NCBI GenBank assembly: GCA_028023455.1
Contig: JAQFVV010000206.1
Coordinates: 124,001 to 188,000, forward strand
Origin: Epiperipatus broadwayi
Taxonomy: Eukaryota; Onychophora; Udeonychophora; Euonychophora; Peripatidae
Direction: 5' to 3'
DNA length: 64,000 nucleotides
Numbering within the stretch: the stretch's first letter is position 1; the number at the start of each line of letters is the position of its first letter. A model generated the notes under the pieces. It did not search any database, was not told the DNA's origin, and saw only the letters and a list, made by a program, of their open reading frames with translations. Positions 40,321 to 61,610 of the stretch are shown one piece after another. Both the position numbers and the translations under genes were made by a program.

Positions 40321-43300
40321 TGAATTTTAATTACCATTTAATTTTTTAAAAAATGAGGAATTTTAATTACCATTTAATTTCTTTTAATGTCTCTTTATTT
40401 CCCAGTCCACTAATTATTCCATACATTTTCTCTTGTTTTGTCCATCCCACTGTAGATTGAAATAACTTTAAACTAGGTATACATATTATTAATGAATTTA
40501 TAGATTTTTTCTGTTATTGGAGTGATTGATTCCAGACATTCTCTTGATATTCAACTATAAAAATAATTAAATTTGACTATTACTTAGGATCATTAAAAGA
40601 AACTTAAAGTTGAAATATATATATTCTAACCTTGCATGTGTAGTCTCAAAATACACATTATGCCATCCATGTTGGTCACCATATTCTAACATACGGATTG
40701 CACCCTCACTTCCAGGAAATATAATTTTAAAATAAAATGGGTCTAGCTCAGTTAACCATTACGCTCGGTTAAATGCAAATAATTGATAAATAAAATATTC
40801 TGCATTAAAATTAAATATTCTACTAGCTCAAATTAATAAAAATACTAATATGGTTCAGTTTATAAAAATAAATAAATAAATAAATATTTATTTAAATCAT
40901 GAGACTTAGAAGTGAGATACAAGTGGCAAGAAAGAATACATTGAGCCAATATCCCATTGGATACTACCTCAATGGCATAAGAACACTACCTCCCCTTCCC
41001 TATTACTATCCCGAGAAATAATAATATATAGTATTTTTATGACTTTAGTAATAACCAATCATTAAGATGACACTAATAAATAAATCTTAATCCTTTTATT
41101 TAAAATAATTTTGCTAAAATAAATTTCAGGTTCTTAAACTAATTTAAGTCAATTAAAATTACTGTAGTAAAGCGAAATGTCCAGACGCCAGTTCTATTAA
41201 TGAATAGAACAATATAATAAGATATATAAAACAAAATTATTACTGAGACTCTATATTTAAGTTTATGTTCAGCTCAGCTCAGTGGGAGGCTATAGGGAGT
41301 TCATAAGATATATGATGATAAATGAATAAAAAAAAAATATTACAAAACATTTAATATAATGTAAATTCCTTTGTTAATTAATTGTATGATAAAGAATCAT
41401 AATGTTTATTGGTATAGTCTATTAAAATATACCTTAAACTTAATTTCGTCCTTCATCCAAATACAACATATATCAGCTTGCTATAATTATATTCCTAAAC
41501 AATTCTATGACTTGGCATATCTTAATCTAAACATCTACTTTAATGCCAATTAAGTAATAAACAATAAGATTACAGGGAATTTAACAAACACAGTTGAATT
41601 AAATAAATACATTGGCCCATAAATTATAATTCTAAAGTATGATAAAAATGTAATGAAACAAATTGACTAAAATATTTTACTGTGTTTCAATAATAAGATA
41701 ATGACATAAATAGGATATTTTAATCTCATATCATCATCTAACAAATATACTAACTTGGCAACCTTTCTACTACTTTTATCCAATGGCAAATGTGCCTTAT
41801 AATGTTTGGATTAAGAGACAATATTGTCAGACACCAGCAAATTTGATATTATAGTTACAAAACAATATATCTATTTTGTAATAGATTTATGAAATATGGA
41901 GATGTGGAAATGGAAAACACGAATGTACACAACAATAACTCAAGACACAGTTTTAAGATTTTAAATAAATAAAAGAAATCATTTATTACAATAAAATATA
42001 TTTGGTTTAACGTGATATTTACAATTGGACTACTTGTCTTACAGATTTTTAAATTATCAAATAAACTTTGAGTATGAGTTTGGGATTATCCTTATTATCA
42101 AAGCAAATTAACAACAAAACAAATATTCTGACTTCGAACACATGCTTTGCCTACATGTTTCATCTACATGACACTAAATAAACAACATGTTATATTATTA
42201 CCACAAAAAATACTTTTGAGAGGATATTACTATTGATTAATAAAATAAATCAAATTAATTATATTTGGCTCTCAACAAAGCAACTTTCTCTAATTGACTA
42301 AATAATCACTTTCAATTACGTATACCGTTCATGCACAGCAACAAAATCATGTTCATTTTGATGATTTATAACCTTTATTTAAATAAATACTCTGTATTCT
42401 AAATATTTATTTCCTATTTTAATCTCAATAACTTTATATTTCTATTTATATAAATGTAATGTATTTCAAAACATTTATTTCTCATTTTAATTTCAATAAC
42501 TCTATACTTTATATACGCGATATTATTTATATCACGTGTGTGTGTGTGTCTCAAGCAACAATAATAGAAATAATCTTTTATATAAACTCTTCATTCATCA
42601 AGAAAATATCATACAATTATTTTATTTCGGACAATGTCGTAATTCATCGATAAAATAAGACACTAATATTACATCAAGAATTAATTCAACAATTTATCTG
42701 GTCACATATTAATTAACACAGAGCTATATTCTTATGATTATACAGACTATACGTTATAAGGGAATTCTACATGAGGAGCAGATAAACTCTTACTGAACAC
42801 TTCTATGGTAATTCATCTGATTCTAAATACACTGTTGGTGGGGACTTCTTTCATCATCACCAAGAATATAAGAAAACATCACTTAATTTCAAAAAAATAT
42901 CATTTAATCATACGGATATAATATAAACTAGGCTCTACTCATGGAAAAAACATATACTAAATAAGCAAAATCTTTTATCCCTACAAACATTATAACGCAA
43001 TCAGATTTTTTTTCCATTCTCAAAGCTTTTCTAAATATCGAACATTATAAATACACGCTGGCAGATAAAGACATACAGATAACATACCAATCCATTCAAC
43101 TCAGTAGAATACGACAGCATCCGAAATTTATACATAAAATATTCACAAACTGAACTTTATCAAACAAATGTCATAATTGTGCAAAACAGATACACACCTG
43201 CGAATAAAAGCATCTATAAAATTAACTCTAAATTATACACTATGCAGGCAACATGGTAATTAAATATTGCATTAAGGTATAACTTTTAATTCAGAATAAA

Positions 43301-45640
43301 CTTTAGGTTACTTTTAAAATTTAATAGTTATAATTATTACGAATGAACTTTCTTTCATATCTTGCAAACTATTTCTATTATACGTTCATTGATTTAAAAA
43401 AAAAGAACAAAATTTGTACTTTGAGATAATAAAGTATACAAAATAAATATAAACCTCTCTAATAATATATTTTAAAAATATTTATTTCTTTTACCTTCGT
43501 AAAAGAAGAATAAGACCTATTTGTACACAATCAATTTTTACCAGCGTATTCCTCATTTGGATACACTTCAGAGGCGATCTTGAAGGTCAAAAATAACCCA
43601 AATTATAAATAAAAACATAATAATAAGTAAGCTTATCTATCAATAATATACATTCATAATGACAAGCAATAAAAAAAAATAAAGAAACAAAAATTATTTG
43701 TTTTGTGACTTAAAATAAAAGTTCACTTGCAAAAAGCTCTGCTCCAGGTTTATGAAACAATATGGGACACATTCCAAACTAAATTTAAATTAAAATAAAC
43801 TTCTGCAGGATAACTTAAAAAAAATATAAGCATAACTTAAATATGAACCAGCACCTCCAGTGTTCATAGCATATCTATTTGAGGTACCAAATCACACACA
43901 AGCAATTAATTTCTCCTTTATACTGAAAATATAAGACATTCTCCATTGTAGTTCTAGATTAAATATGCAATTATTCTTAGTAGTTTCTTGAATAGCATTT
44001 GACACTTTATAGTCTATTATATGCATATTTTATTTTTAAATACTGTTAATTAAGATACCATGATTCCTTAGTAATTCCACAGTTAATAATATTTTGTTTT
44101 ATATTCCATCTTTATCGAAGAGGACAAAAATTACCAGCATTTCTATTCTTCCATTCGATTAAAGCAAATACTTAATTTGAAATAACTCACATTTTATTTC
44201 CTTCATTTTAAAATATGTATTATTTCCAGAAATACTAGCTAAATAAATACTGTTATCTCTTTATGATGAATTTAAACATGGCATGATTTATCAAAATATG
44301 CTTATCCTTAATTTTATGTTTAATCCTCACAAAAACACAACACGGAAAATAGTGAATAATTAAAAATTATTCTGTAAAATAGTTCTGCATGCATTTTCCA
44401 GATATATTAAAAGACACACGGTTAGTGATACAACAATAATATTCATGCAATTCGTTTTTATTTAAAATGACAATTAAATGAAGTAATGGAGACTGGATGT
44501 TATCAACATGCATTTTTAAAAGGAAGCAATAGTTATGAAGAAGTTAATTCAAAATGTTTAAATCAAGGAGAGCAAAGTAAACTGTGTACCTTTTTAAAAT
44601 TTAGAATTGCATTCTAATTCTCTTTTCCCATAATAAGTTTCTTAAGATCCTTTCGAAATTTTACTCCAAAGTTGTTTTTAAAATTAATTTGACTTCAGCA
44701 ACTGGTTTTAATTTCACAATAATGAGCCACTGTTTACTGGCTACAATTACATTACATAATCAGCAAATTTTTACTGGAGATCTTTGTTAAATATCTCTCT
44801 TTAGCAAAGGTCATTTCCCTTCACAAGGTTACGCCCCATGCTTTTCTTCTATCCAAGCTAATTACATATTCAAAAAAAAACCTTTTCAAAAAAAAAATCA
44901 CTCTGATTAAATCAAGACAAAAATAATAATAAAATAAATAGCTTTTACAAACTTGAAAGAAAAATGAATATTAATTAACTATTAAACAAAAATGATTAAT
45001 AATTTATTTAATTTGTAAAATAATTCATTGATTCAACTATCTATTAATCATTGGAAAGAAATATATATTTGTTAAATTATTTAAGATAATTACTATAATT
45101 TAAATGTTTTTTTATTGTGAATGTACTATTGTTTGCTGTTATTAAAGGATGAAAATGAAATGAAACAATACAGACATATATGCATGCACATGTACTGCAA
45201 CCTAAATATTAAACTATCTTAACTAAATATAATTGAAATGGCTATTAATTGTTGACAAAGGATAAGTATTAATGAATAAAGGATTTTGAAACTATTCAAC
45301 CAATATTATACTAACATAGGATAACTTTGCATCTTTCTGACAAATATACCAATTCCTATAATAACTACCCTTCTCTCTGGCATTAAATACTTCACTAACC
45401 ACAATAATAATAATGAATACTTATAAAGTGATCTATCAACTGCATAAGCAATCCATATTTAAGCTTTAAACAATCTTGAGCAAAAAATTTTAAAATTCTA
45501 AGGCTATTTCATTTTTTTTTAAATACAATATAACTATTCAATGCAGATACAAAGTATGTCAATTCCTTGTGCCATTCAGATATATATATATATATATATA
45601 TATATGAATCTATACATATATATATGTGTGAATGGATACA

Positions 45641-45696
<56 letters not shown>

Positions 45697-45976
45697 ATAA
45701 ATAAAGTTTGATATCTGTATTCGTTTCACAATATATGTAATATACAAATCAATATATATATATATCAAAATACAGTACAATTTATATAAATTATATTCTT
45801 TTAGAAGTACTTTCGACTATACACTTCAAGAAGAGTTTTTAAAATATGGTATTTCTTTTTTATTGTTTAGTATCTGGAGTTTTGTTTACAAATTTATCAA
45901 GAATTAATTGAATTGTATTCTTTTTCTTCTCTTGATAAAGAATTCTGTGACATTTTGTCTCTTTTTCTATTGCCCT
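40321..45976. other. AT-rich sequence without recognised gene
   Basis: A long gene-free stretch. A short (AAAT)n run near 40866-40885, a (TG)n run at 42537-42549 and TA arrays near 45582-45692. ORFs here are short and lack motifs. Confidence 0.55.
45580..45692. repeat. Compound (TA)n microsatellite
   Basis: TA runs at about 45580-45605 and 45642-45692 separated by 'gaatctatac...gacata'. Confidence 0.9.
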
Positions 45977-47515
45977 TCATACACACGATTTAGGCCCTCT
46001 ATTGGGATCACATTCTTCCATGATGGTCAAAAATTTGTCAAGATGCATGAAGGCTTTATTCATATTCTTGATTGTCAAACTATTAACAATAAGTTCATTA
46101 TCAGCTTCTTCTTTATATTGTACTTCATTCATCTCTTGTAGTTTTATCAAGTCTTCCTTTGACAGAGATTCTGAGTGAGATTGCATTAACTCATCAATAT
46201 CTTCATCAGTGACATCTAAATTTAATTCATTCCTTATATTGACTATTTCAGTTGTGATATCTTCAGGAATTTTTTCAATATCTATAGAAGCATTCATCAT
46301 TTGTTGATATATATTTTTCCAACAACCTTTCATTGTTGACTCTCTTATTTCAACCTATGCATCCCAAATAATATTTATTGCATTCCATATATAATAACTT
46401 TTACCAAAATCTCTTAATGTCTGTCTACTTTCGTTGTCAATTGCCTTGATTGCTTGAGTCATTAATCTTCTCATATAATACTGTGTAGAAGTAGCGATCA
46501 CAATTTGGTCCATAGGTTGTATTTCACTTGTGGTATTTGAAAAAAAACAGAACATTAGCTTAAGGATACAAATTGTGCAGGAATTTTGAATGTTAGAAAA
46601 ATTGTCTAAGAAATATTGTGTTTTAAATGGTAAATTATTTTCACTCCAATACTGCCTAACAGAAGACATAAACTGATGTGAGAACCAATCTTGAAAAAGT
46701 GGTGCAGTAGCCCAGGTTTTATGATTTGATTTCCAAATGACTGCAAGCATTCTTTTATCTTTTTTTTCAATGCTCTAGGATTTTCTGTCTGATAAATTAG
46801 CATTGGCTTTAATTTAAAATCATCAACTAAATTACCTCCAAGAAAGCAATATTAATCTGTTTTAGAAGGTTTTTGCACATGTACAACTGATTATTTCTTT
46901 GTTAAATATGTATGTGCAGGCATATTTTTCCAAAATAATCCTGTCTCATCTACATTGAAAACTAGACATGGAAAATAAGATCCATCTTTAATGATATTAG
47001 AGAAAGTGGAAATAAATTCACTGGCTGCTTTCTTATCAGCACTGGCACCTTCCCCAGTACATTTAATATTATGTAAAGAATATCTCATTTTAAATTTGTG
47101 AAACTAGACATTGCTTGCTACAAAATCACCATCAGAGTCTTCTTTTAATTCTTTCTTCCAGTCTTCATGCAAACTAAGAGTTTTAGCTTGGATAAATGAT
47201 AAACTCACTGGGATGTCTTTTTGATGTTGATCTTCAATCTATAAAGCCAAAGATTTCTCCAATTCATCCATTACTCTGGGATATCTTTTTGAAACAATCT
47301 TTGAAGAAATATTTCCACAATTTTTAACATATTCTTTAATTTTGTTCATGTTTTTCACAATTGTATATATTGTCAAAACATGAACATGCGATTGAAACAA
47401 AAGAATCACCATATTCAAAACATCTAATTATATTCATTTTTTGTCTCGACCATTTGGGATTTATAAGATATTGATTTCTTTTTAGTTGTATCAACACTGC
47501 TGTTTTTTTCATTTC
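45977..47515 (-). pseudogene. pogo/Tigger-family transposase, broken
   Basis: DDE transposase of the Tc1/mariner superfamily, pogo/Tigger branch. Order on the minus strand: a degenerate N-terminal HTH region ('KRNQYLIN' near 47490), a CENP-B-type DNA-binding part ('MDELEKSLAL', 'LSLHEDWKKE', about 47280-47150), 'FHKFKMRYSL', first acidic motif 'VFNVDETGLFWKNMP' (about 46960-46910), second 'YFLDN' (about 46600) and third 'SEIQPMDQIVIAT' (about 46530-46490). The C-terminal acidic tail (46333-45977) resembles the Tigger/jerky tail. Stops near 47255, 47103 and 46890 and a frameshift near 46745 inactivate it. No terminal inverted repeats could be placed. Confidence 0.8.
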
Positions 47516-55319
<7,804 letters not shown>

Positions 55320-55680
55320 AAAATTATCTATACATTGGCACTATTCAGTACAAGCCAGAGTAAGGAAAAGATGCAGAAAAGTTTGTACATAAAATTCCTA
55401 TCTAGTACCTACTCATACAATATTCTCAGACTAGTTTCTAGCTTGTGGATTTCATCAGTGAGAAGCCTTGGATCTGAAAGCACTGCACCTAGATCTAAAA
55501 ATATAATGCAACCCTCCAGCAGTCACCCTTTATCTTATTAGCTAATTATAAAACTTTGAGTCCAAAATGAAAACACAATGTTTTCCATTCAAACTCATTA
55601 GCTTGTATAATCATATAGATCTGAACTCAGGTCAACAACCATACTTTTAGTGCCTTTGGTACTTTAATAACCACAGTCAT
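55320..55680 (-). repeat. Dispersed hammerhead-family repeat, copy 3
   Basis: Full-looking copy with the family's block order. Downstream of the hammerhead on the plus-strand reading, 'agatctaaa', 'ttcaaactcatt' and 'atagatctgaactcag' correspond to 'agatctaaa', 'ttcaaactcagc' and 'atgggtctgatctcag' in the 409-bp satellite, in the same order. This supports common origin. Non-coding. Confidence 0.7.
55423..55464 (-). ncRNA. Hammerhead ribozyme, best dispersed copy
   Basis: Minus strand: stem I UUCUCA and UGAGAA, six perfect pairs; core box CUGAUGA intact; GAAA intact; stem III palindrome ACUAGU; triplet GUC, with the predicted cut between 55429 and 55428. Stem II (13 nt) keeps only A-U and C-G pairs around a U-C mismatch, with an A-A mismatch next to the core, so activity is doubtful. 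The other family copies suggest an ancestral AGC/GCU stem II. Confidence 0.6.
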
Positions 55681-55734
55681 CATAATCTTATTGAGCAGGA
55701 TATGTATTAAACCACTAAACATCTCATGATCTAC

Positions 55735-55862
55735 CATTATTTATGCTTACACAAGCTGTTTACAAAGAGGCAAGCCAGAGTAATTATCTAGTCCTATTCA
55801 TCCAATATCTTAAGACAAGTTTCTAACTTGTAGATTTCATCAGTGAGACCCAATAGTATAAT
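55735..55862 (-). repeat. Dispersed hammerhead-family repeat, copy 4 (partial)
   Basis: Carries the family's outer block 'acaagctgtttacaaag' (shared with copy 5 at about 56865-56885, inverted), the 'ctagtcctattcatccaatat' region and a hammerhead relic, then stops near 55862. Confidence 0.6.
55808..55849 (-). ncRNA. Hammerhead ribozyme relic (dispersed copy 4)
   Basis: CUGAUGA, GAAA, a short stem III with ACUUGU and the GUC triplet are intact. Stem I is mostly lost (GUCUCA against UUAAGA) and stem II pairs weakly. Probably inactive. Confidence 0.45.
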
Positions 55863-56574
55863 TGTGACTGTCATTATTAACCATCCATGAGGACACAATG
55901 AGCATTTTTATTCATGGCTTTAAACCACTCTAAAAACACTAATTTTTACATTATCATAGCTTAGGTATGGTCATTTTAAAGAGGAAAATGTACTATGTGA
56001 TGCTTCCATTTTTAGAATTATTTTACTAGTAAAAATTTTAATAATATTTAGATTTAAAGCTAAAACAATGTGAGAAGGAAGACTTTCCAAGGCACTGATT
56101 AGTTGTTTTCATTTTAAACAAAATGGAGCACTTGTCAATGATTTTGACAGGTCTATGTTCTTTGTTTTGATTTTTAAAACAAAAATGTATATTTTAGAGT
56201 ATTTTAAAGTATTTTTTTATATATTATAAACCATTTTGACAAAATATGTTGAAAATATAATTATTTTCAAAAAATAATTAAGATTTTAGTAAAAATTCTT
56301 CACTTTTACATGAATATAAATTGAGAAAGAAATCAATAAAATAGGCTGCATTTTCTAATAGAATATGAAATGTTCATTGTATGGTTTCCACTATAGATTA
56401 TTTTTATAATTATAAAAAAAAAATACTTTTGAAAAAACTCTCATTTACTTTCATAATCTGACAAATTGTTACTTTGCTTTTTTACAAATAAAACTAAAAT
56501 GAATATATTTTTATTGTTGATTCTGTAATTGACCAGTGAAAAGTTCAGAACTTTAACTCACCACACCAATAGAG

Positions 56575-56905
56575 ATTTGTACAAGTTTTAAGGTTAAAAT
56601 ACCAAAGACACCAAAATGTAAGGATGCTGAACAGAGTTCAGATCTATATGATTATACAAGTTAATGAGTTTGAATGGCAAACATTATTGTGTTTTCATTT
56701 TGGACTCAAACCTTCATAGTTAGCTAATAAGATAAACTGTGAATTGTGGAAGGTTGTATAAAATTCTAAGATCTCTGTGCAGATTTTATGCATAAATATT
56801 CTTGCACCCATTGAATACTCTGTCTTGCACTGAGTGGTGTTGCTGTAAAGAGAGTGTTATCTTTGTGTAAACAGCTTGTATAAACATGAATGTTGATCTT
56901 GTGAT
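56575..56905 (+). repeat. Dispersed hammerhead-family repeat, copy 5, hammerhead deleted
   Basis: Inverted relative to copies 3 and 4. Reading its reverse complement gives the family blocks 'caagctgtttacacaaag', 'cactcagtgcaagac', 'gcataaaatctg', then directly 'agatcttagaatt', 'attcaaactcattaac', 'agatctgaactc' and 'gttcagcatcc'. The segment that should hold the hammerhead is missing between about 56772 and 56785. Confidence 0.6.
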
Positions 56906-57334
56906 TTATTTTTTATGAAGAATTATATCTCTGGTTAACAATTTTATATTATTTTTTCAATAAAACAATAAACTTTAACTTTGATTTTGGATAATGAATT
57001 TTTAAAATAATGTTAGATAAATTTAAATATTTAACTCAGATAAACTTCTAAGCTAAACTTTAAACTCTTTTTACAATGAATATATTAAAAATGTTTGAAT
57101 TTGTAATTCTGCAAACAAATTTTATTACTATTTATGGACATTTATGTTGTGATCCAGTTGTTTTTGATTAACCTTTTCCTAAAGGCTGGTCCAAGTTACC
57201 TATTTTATTTTAAACTACTATTCATTATCTCAAGTGGTAACTACTATTCATTATCTCAAGTGGTAATTACAAAGGGATACTTAAGAAAAGGCATAAAATT
57301 GTAATATAGAATTGTTTATTTGTTTTTAGATGTT

Positions 57335-57940
57335 ACAAATTGAATTTCCTTCAACATATTGTTCATTGTACCAGTCTTAACTTACTTTCTAAAGCATTTC
57401 TAAAATTCTTGCGAAGTGATGCTTTTAATGCCTGTATTGTATTTCCTTCAGGTCTTCCACATCGAATGTTTAAGGGATATTTTTTTTTATTCAGGAGAAT
57501 AAAAAGTAGTCACATAGCACAAAATCCAAGTGAATAGAGAAAATGGATATGCTGGGTCATGCTGTTTTTGGTTTAAAATTGTTTCATACTCAAGGCTTTG
57601 TGCACTGGCACATTATCGTGAAAATCTACCATTTCCCACTTTACAACAAATTGGGATTTTTATTTTGATGCATTACACAAATGTTCCACAACTTATAAGT
57701 AAAATACCTAACCACTATGAATAATTCTGAGAGAACAATACTAACACAGCTGCATTTTGGCATTGAACTTCACTCTCTGTATTTTGGGGATGTGGTGGAT
57801 TTAACTTTTCCATTAAATCACTTGTAAACTTGTGCTTTCCCAAAGCAGTTTACTTGTAAGCTTTTTCAAGCATTACAACTGCTTCCCCTACCATTTTCCA
57901 TAAGAGAAAATGAAATTCTATGTTTTGACATTTCAGCCAT
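57335..57940 (-). pseudogene. mariner-family transposase relic, internally deleted
   Basis: Minus-strand translation starts near 57940 with an HTH-like region ('EAVVMLEKAYK', 'LGKAQVYK' then a stop where Trp is expected). It resumes with 'VDFHDNVPVHKALSMKQF' (second catalytic block, HDN) and a degenerate remnant of the PPYSPDLAPCD block, then 'ALKASLRKNFRNALES' of the C-terminus. The first catalytic Asp region (usually GDETW) is missing, so a deletion removed it. Several stops. The short plus-strand ORFs at 57340-57724 are shadows of this relic. Confidence 0.65.
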
Positions 57941-59465
57941 CAACAAAATTGATGAATAAGAAAAATTCACCTAATAAAAAAGTGTACTACATGGTACCAT
58001 AAATTTACTTAATGATGCTGTTTGGCATATTGATGCAGAATGGTCTCTACATGAAGTTTTCAGTTATAAAAGTATATAGTACAGTCAGATTGTTTACTAG
58101 ATTATAATTACAGTTTTTGAATATCCCAAAATAATGCAAAGATAAAAAATAAATCATCCTTTATATATACTGCTATAGGATAAATACCTCTCCTATACTC
58201 TTTAAAGATGAATAGTAAACGAAAATGTGTTACATACTAGGCTTATTATTTTCTGAATGGTGAAGATTTGTCATTTTATATATTTTTTATTTTATCCTCT
58301 GTTAAGAATAGCTAGATACCTGTTTATTAAACAATATTGGATAATTAGTTGATTTAGGTAAAGACTGGCCTAAAACTGTTGAAAAAATTACAAATTTACT
58401 CAGATATCATAGAGATGGGAGGAAATACATTACCATTGACATGTGAGACTACAAGTAATTAATGTATTAGTTATTAATATAATTATTAATAATCATTAAT
58501 AAATCATGATGAATTGGCTTTAGTATATATAAATATATGCATACCTTGTGTCAAAATTGGTTTTGAAATCAAACATATGACTGCCTTTAGAATTTTTTAT
58601 ATATATATATATATGCACATAATATCTAAAAAAAGAAGTTAAAACTTTAATAAGTGCACTTTATCCATAACATCTAATAATTATTAAAGCAGGTGTTCTA
58701 AATATGAAAAATGAAATACATTGTTTATAAATCTTTGATATCTGATCTTCATTATTTATTTATAAGAAGTGTACTTTAAATAAATTGATATCAAAGAATT
58801 TGCCTAAAGGACTTGATTATGCATTAAACTAAAAATATCCCGAAGATATTAAAGATATTCAGAATCATTTGACATTGTCCATATTTAAGGGAAAATAACA
58901 AATAACTTTTACTTGAAATTTTTTCTTTTTATAAATAATCTTTTTTGTTGATGATAATTTAATTTATTTTTAATTGACCTGACTGTTTATATATATATAT
59001 ATTTACATGTTTTTTTTTTTTTTTTGCTTAAAATTAATATAGCATTTTTAAATTTATAATGCAATGGAAATTATTTTATTTTAATAAGTATTTTTTTAAC
59101 TAGAAATATGAAAAGATAAAATAGTTTTGAAAAAACTATGTTCTCAGCAAGAAGTTTTTGCTATTTCATCTCTATAGCAAGTTCTCTCTCTAGACATCTA
59201 GATAATATGGTACTGTAATCGAATGCAAACTGTTGATTAACCTTTATCGTAGCTTTTCACTACCAGTTATTTTTTGGATTTATTACATCCATTTCTATTT
59301 AATTACTGTTCATGTATATGTAGTATATATTTATAATAAAGCATCGCAATCAATGCAGAATTACAATAATATTGTTATAATCTTTTACTAAATATATATA
59401 AAACGTATAATTAATTCTCTTACGAATTTATTGATTTAACTGATAACAGAATTATATATATATAT
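57941..59465. other. AT-rich sequence without recognised gene, ends in a TA run
   Basis: No motif seen. The last bases before the satellite (59452-59465) are a TA run in which the first satellite monomer begins. Confidence 0.5.
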
Positions 59466-59565
59466 GTCCACAGATGGCGTTCTACCAAAAACGCCCATCA
59501 AGCGTATGTTTTGTTTACATAAACGTCAGAGTAGTTAGTATTCACTATCTCTAACTATAATTCCA

Positions 59566-59609
59566 CTTTCAGATCATGATTTCAAGCTATTTGCTATCGT
59601 CAGTGAAAG
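59566..59609 (-). ncRNA. Hammerhead ribozyme of satellite monomer 1
   Basis: Minus strand, 44 nt. Stem I: CUUUCA (59609-59604) with UGAAAG (59571-59566), six perfect pairs. Core box CUGACGA (59603-59597), consensus with N7 = C. Stem II (59596-59584): AGC with GCU around loop AAAUA, with a U-U mismatch next to the core. GAAA (59583-59580). Stem III: A-U, U-A, C-G with a 2-nt loop; its eight bases AUCAUGAU are palindromic, allowing dimer pairing. Triplet AUC, with the predicted cut between 59572 and 59571. This is the type I layout with minimal stem III known from retrozymes and Penelope-like elements, where tandem transcripts are cut to monomers. The weak closing pair of stem II is the main doubt. 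All complete monomers carry the identical 44 nt. Confidence 0.75.
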
Positions 59610-59974
59610 ACAGGAATAAAGAAACTAGATCTAAATACAAACTCTGAGCGTTTATGAAACAATTTCTATTCAGCTTGCAAGCGTGAATTTTTTAGACACT
59701 TAATGTCTTCAAACTCAGCATAGCAAACCAGATAGCTATATGGGTCTGATCTCAGTTCAGCATCACCACATAGTAGAAGCCTCTGCAATCTATATCATTG
59801 CAAGAAAGACCTCAAAGGTACATTTATGATAAACAAAAATGCAAGTTAAAAAACTTGCTAACGCTTGTATTTATGTCCACAGATGGCGTTCTACCAAAAA
59901 CGCCCATCAAGTGTATGTTTTGTTTACATAAACGTCAGAGTAGTTAGTATTCACTATCTCTAACTATAATTCCA

Positions 59975-60018
59975 CTTTCAGATCATGATTTCAAGCTATT
60001 TGCTATCGTCAGTGAAAG
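59975..60018 (-). ncRNA. Hammerhead ribozyme, monomer 2
   Basis: Identical to 59566-59609; predicted cut between 59981 and 59980. Confidence 0.75.
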
Positions 60019-60383
60019 ACAGGAATAAAGAAACTAGATCTAAATACAAACTCTGAGCGTTTATGAAACAATTTCTATTCAGCTTGCAAGCGTGAATTTT
60101 TTAGACACGTAATGTCTTCAAACTCAGCATAGCAAACCAGATAGCTATATGGGTCTGATCTCAGTTCAGCATCACCACATAGTAGAAGCCTCTGCAATCT
60201 ATATCATTGCAAGAAAGACCTCAAAGGAACATTTATGATAAACAAAAATGCAAGTTAAAAAACTTGCTAACGCTTGTATTTATGTCCACAGATGGCGTTC
60301 TACCAAAAACGCCCATCAAGAGTATGTTTTGTTTACATAAACGTCAGAGTAGTTAGTATTCACTATCTCTAACTATAATTCCA

Positions 60384-60427
60384 CTTTCAGATCATGATTT
60401 CAAGCTATTTGCTATCGTCAGTGAAAG
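60384..60427 (-). ncRNA. Hammerhead ribozyme, monomer 3
   Basis: Identical to 59566-59609; predicted cut between 60390 and 60389. Confidence 0.75.
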
Positions 60428-60792
60428 ACAGGAATAAAGAAACTAGATCTAAATACAAACTCTGAGCGTTTATGAAACAATTTCTATTCAGCTTGCAAGC
60501 GTGAATTTTTTAGACACGTAATGTCTTCAAACTCAGCATAGCAAACCAGATAGCTATATGGGTCTGATCTCAGTTCAGCATCACCACATAGTAGAAGCCT
60601 CTGCAATCTATATCATTGCAAGAAAGACCTCAAAGGTACATTTATGATAAACAAAAATGCAAGTTAAAAAACTTGCTAACGCTTGTATTTATGTCCACAG
60701 ATGGCGTTCTACCAAAAACGCCCATCAAGCGTATGTTTTGTTTACATAAACGTCAGAGTAGTTAGTATTCACTATCTCTAACTATAATTCCA

Positions 60793-60836
60793 CTTTCAGA
60801 TCATGATTTCAAGCTATTTGCTATCGTCAGTGAAAG
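60793..60836 (-). ncRNA. Hammerhead ribozyme, monomer 4
   Basis: Identical to 59566-59609; predicted cut between 60799 and 60798. Confidence 0.75.
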
Positions 60837-61201
60837 ACAGGAATAAAGAAACTAGATCTAAATACAAACTCTGAGCATTTATGAAACAATTTCTATTCAG
60901 CTTGCAAGCGTGAATTTTTTAGACACGTAATGTCTTCAAACTCAGCATAGCAAACCAGATAGCTATATGGGTCTGATCTCAGTTCAGCATCACCACATAG
61001 TAGAAGCCTCTGCAATCTATATCATTGCAAGAAAGACCTCAAAGGTACATTTATGATAAACAAAAATGCAAGTTAAAAAACTTGCTAACGCTTGTATTTA
61101 TGTCCACAGATGGCGTTCTACCAAAAACGCCCATCAAGCGTATGTTTTGTTTACATAAACGTCAGAGTAGTTAGTATTCACTATCTCTAACTATAATTCC
61201 A

Positions 61202-61245
61202 CTTTCAGATCATGATTTCAAGCTATTTGCTATCGTCAGTGAAAG
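61202..61245 (-). ncRNA. Hammerhead ribozyme, monomer 5
   Basis: Identical to 59566-59609; predicted cut between 61208 and 61207. Confidence 0.75.
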
Positions 61246-61610
61246 ACAGGAATAAAGAAACTAGATCTAAATACAAACTCTGAGCGTTTATGAAACAATT
61301 TCTAATCAGCTTGCAAGCGTGAATTTTTTAGACACGTAATGTCTTCAAACTCAGCATAGCAAACCAGATAGCTATATGGGTCTGATCTCAGTTCAGCATC
61401 ACCACATAGTAGAAGCCTCTGCAATCTATATCATTGCAAGAAAGACCTCAAAGGTACATTTATGATAAACAAAAATGCAAGTTAAAAAACTTGCTAACGC
61501 TTGTATTTATGTCCACAGATGGCGTTCTACCAAAAACGCCCATCAAGCGTATGTTTTGTTTACATAAACGTCAGAGTATTTAGTATTCACTATCTCTAAC
61601 TATAATTCCA

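Noticed and set aside
57340-57724. Plus-strand ORFs of 64-65 residues as small genes
   Set aside because: They are antisense to the mariner relic, whose motifs read on the minus strand.
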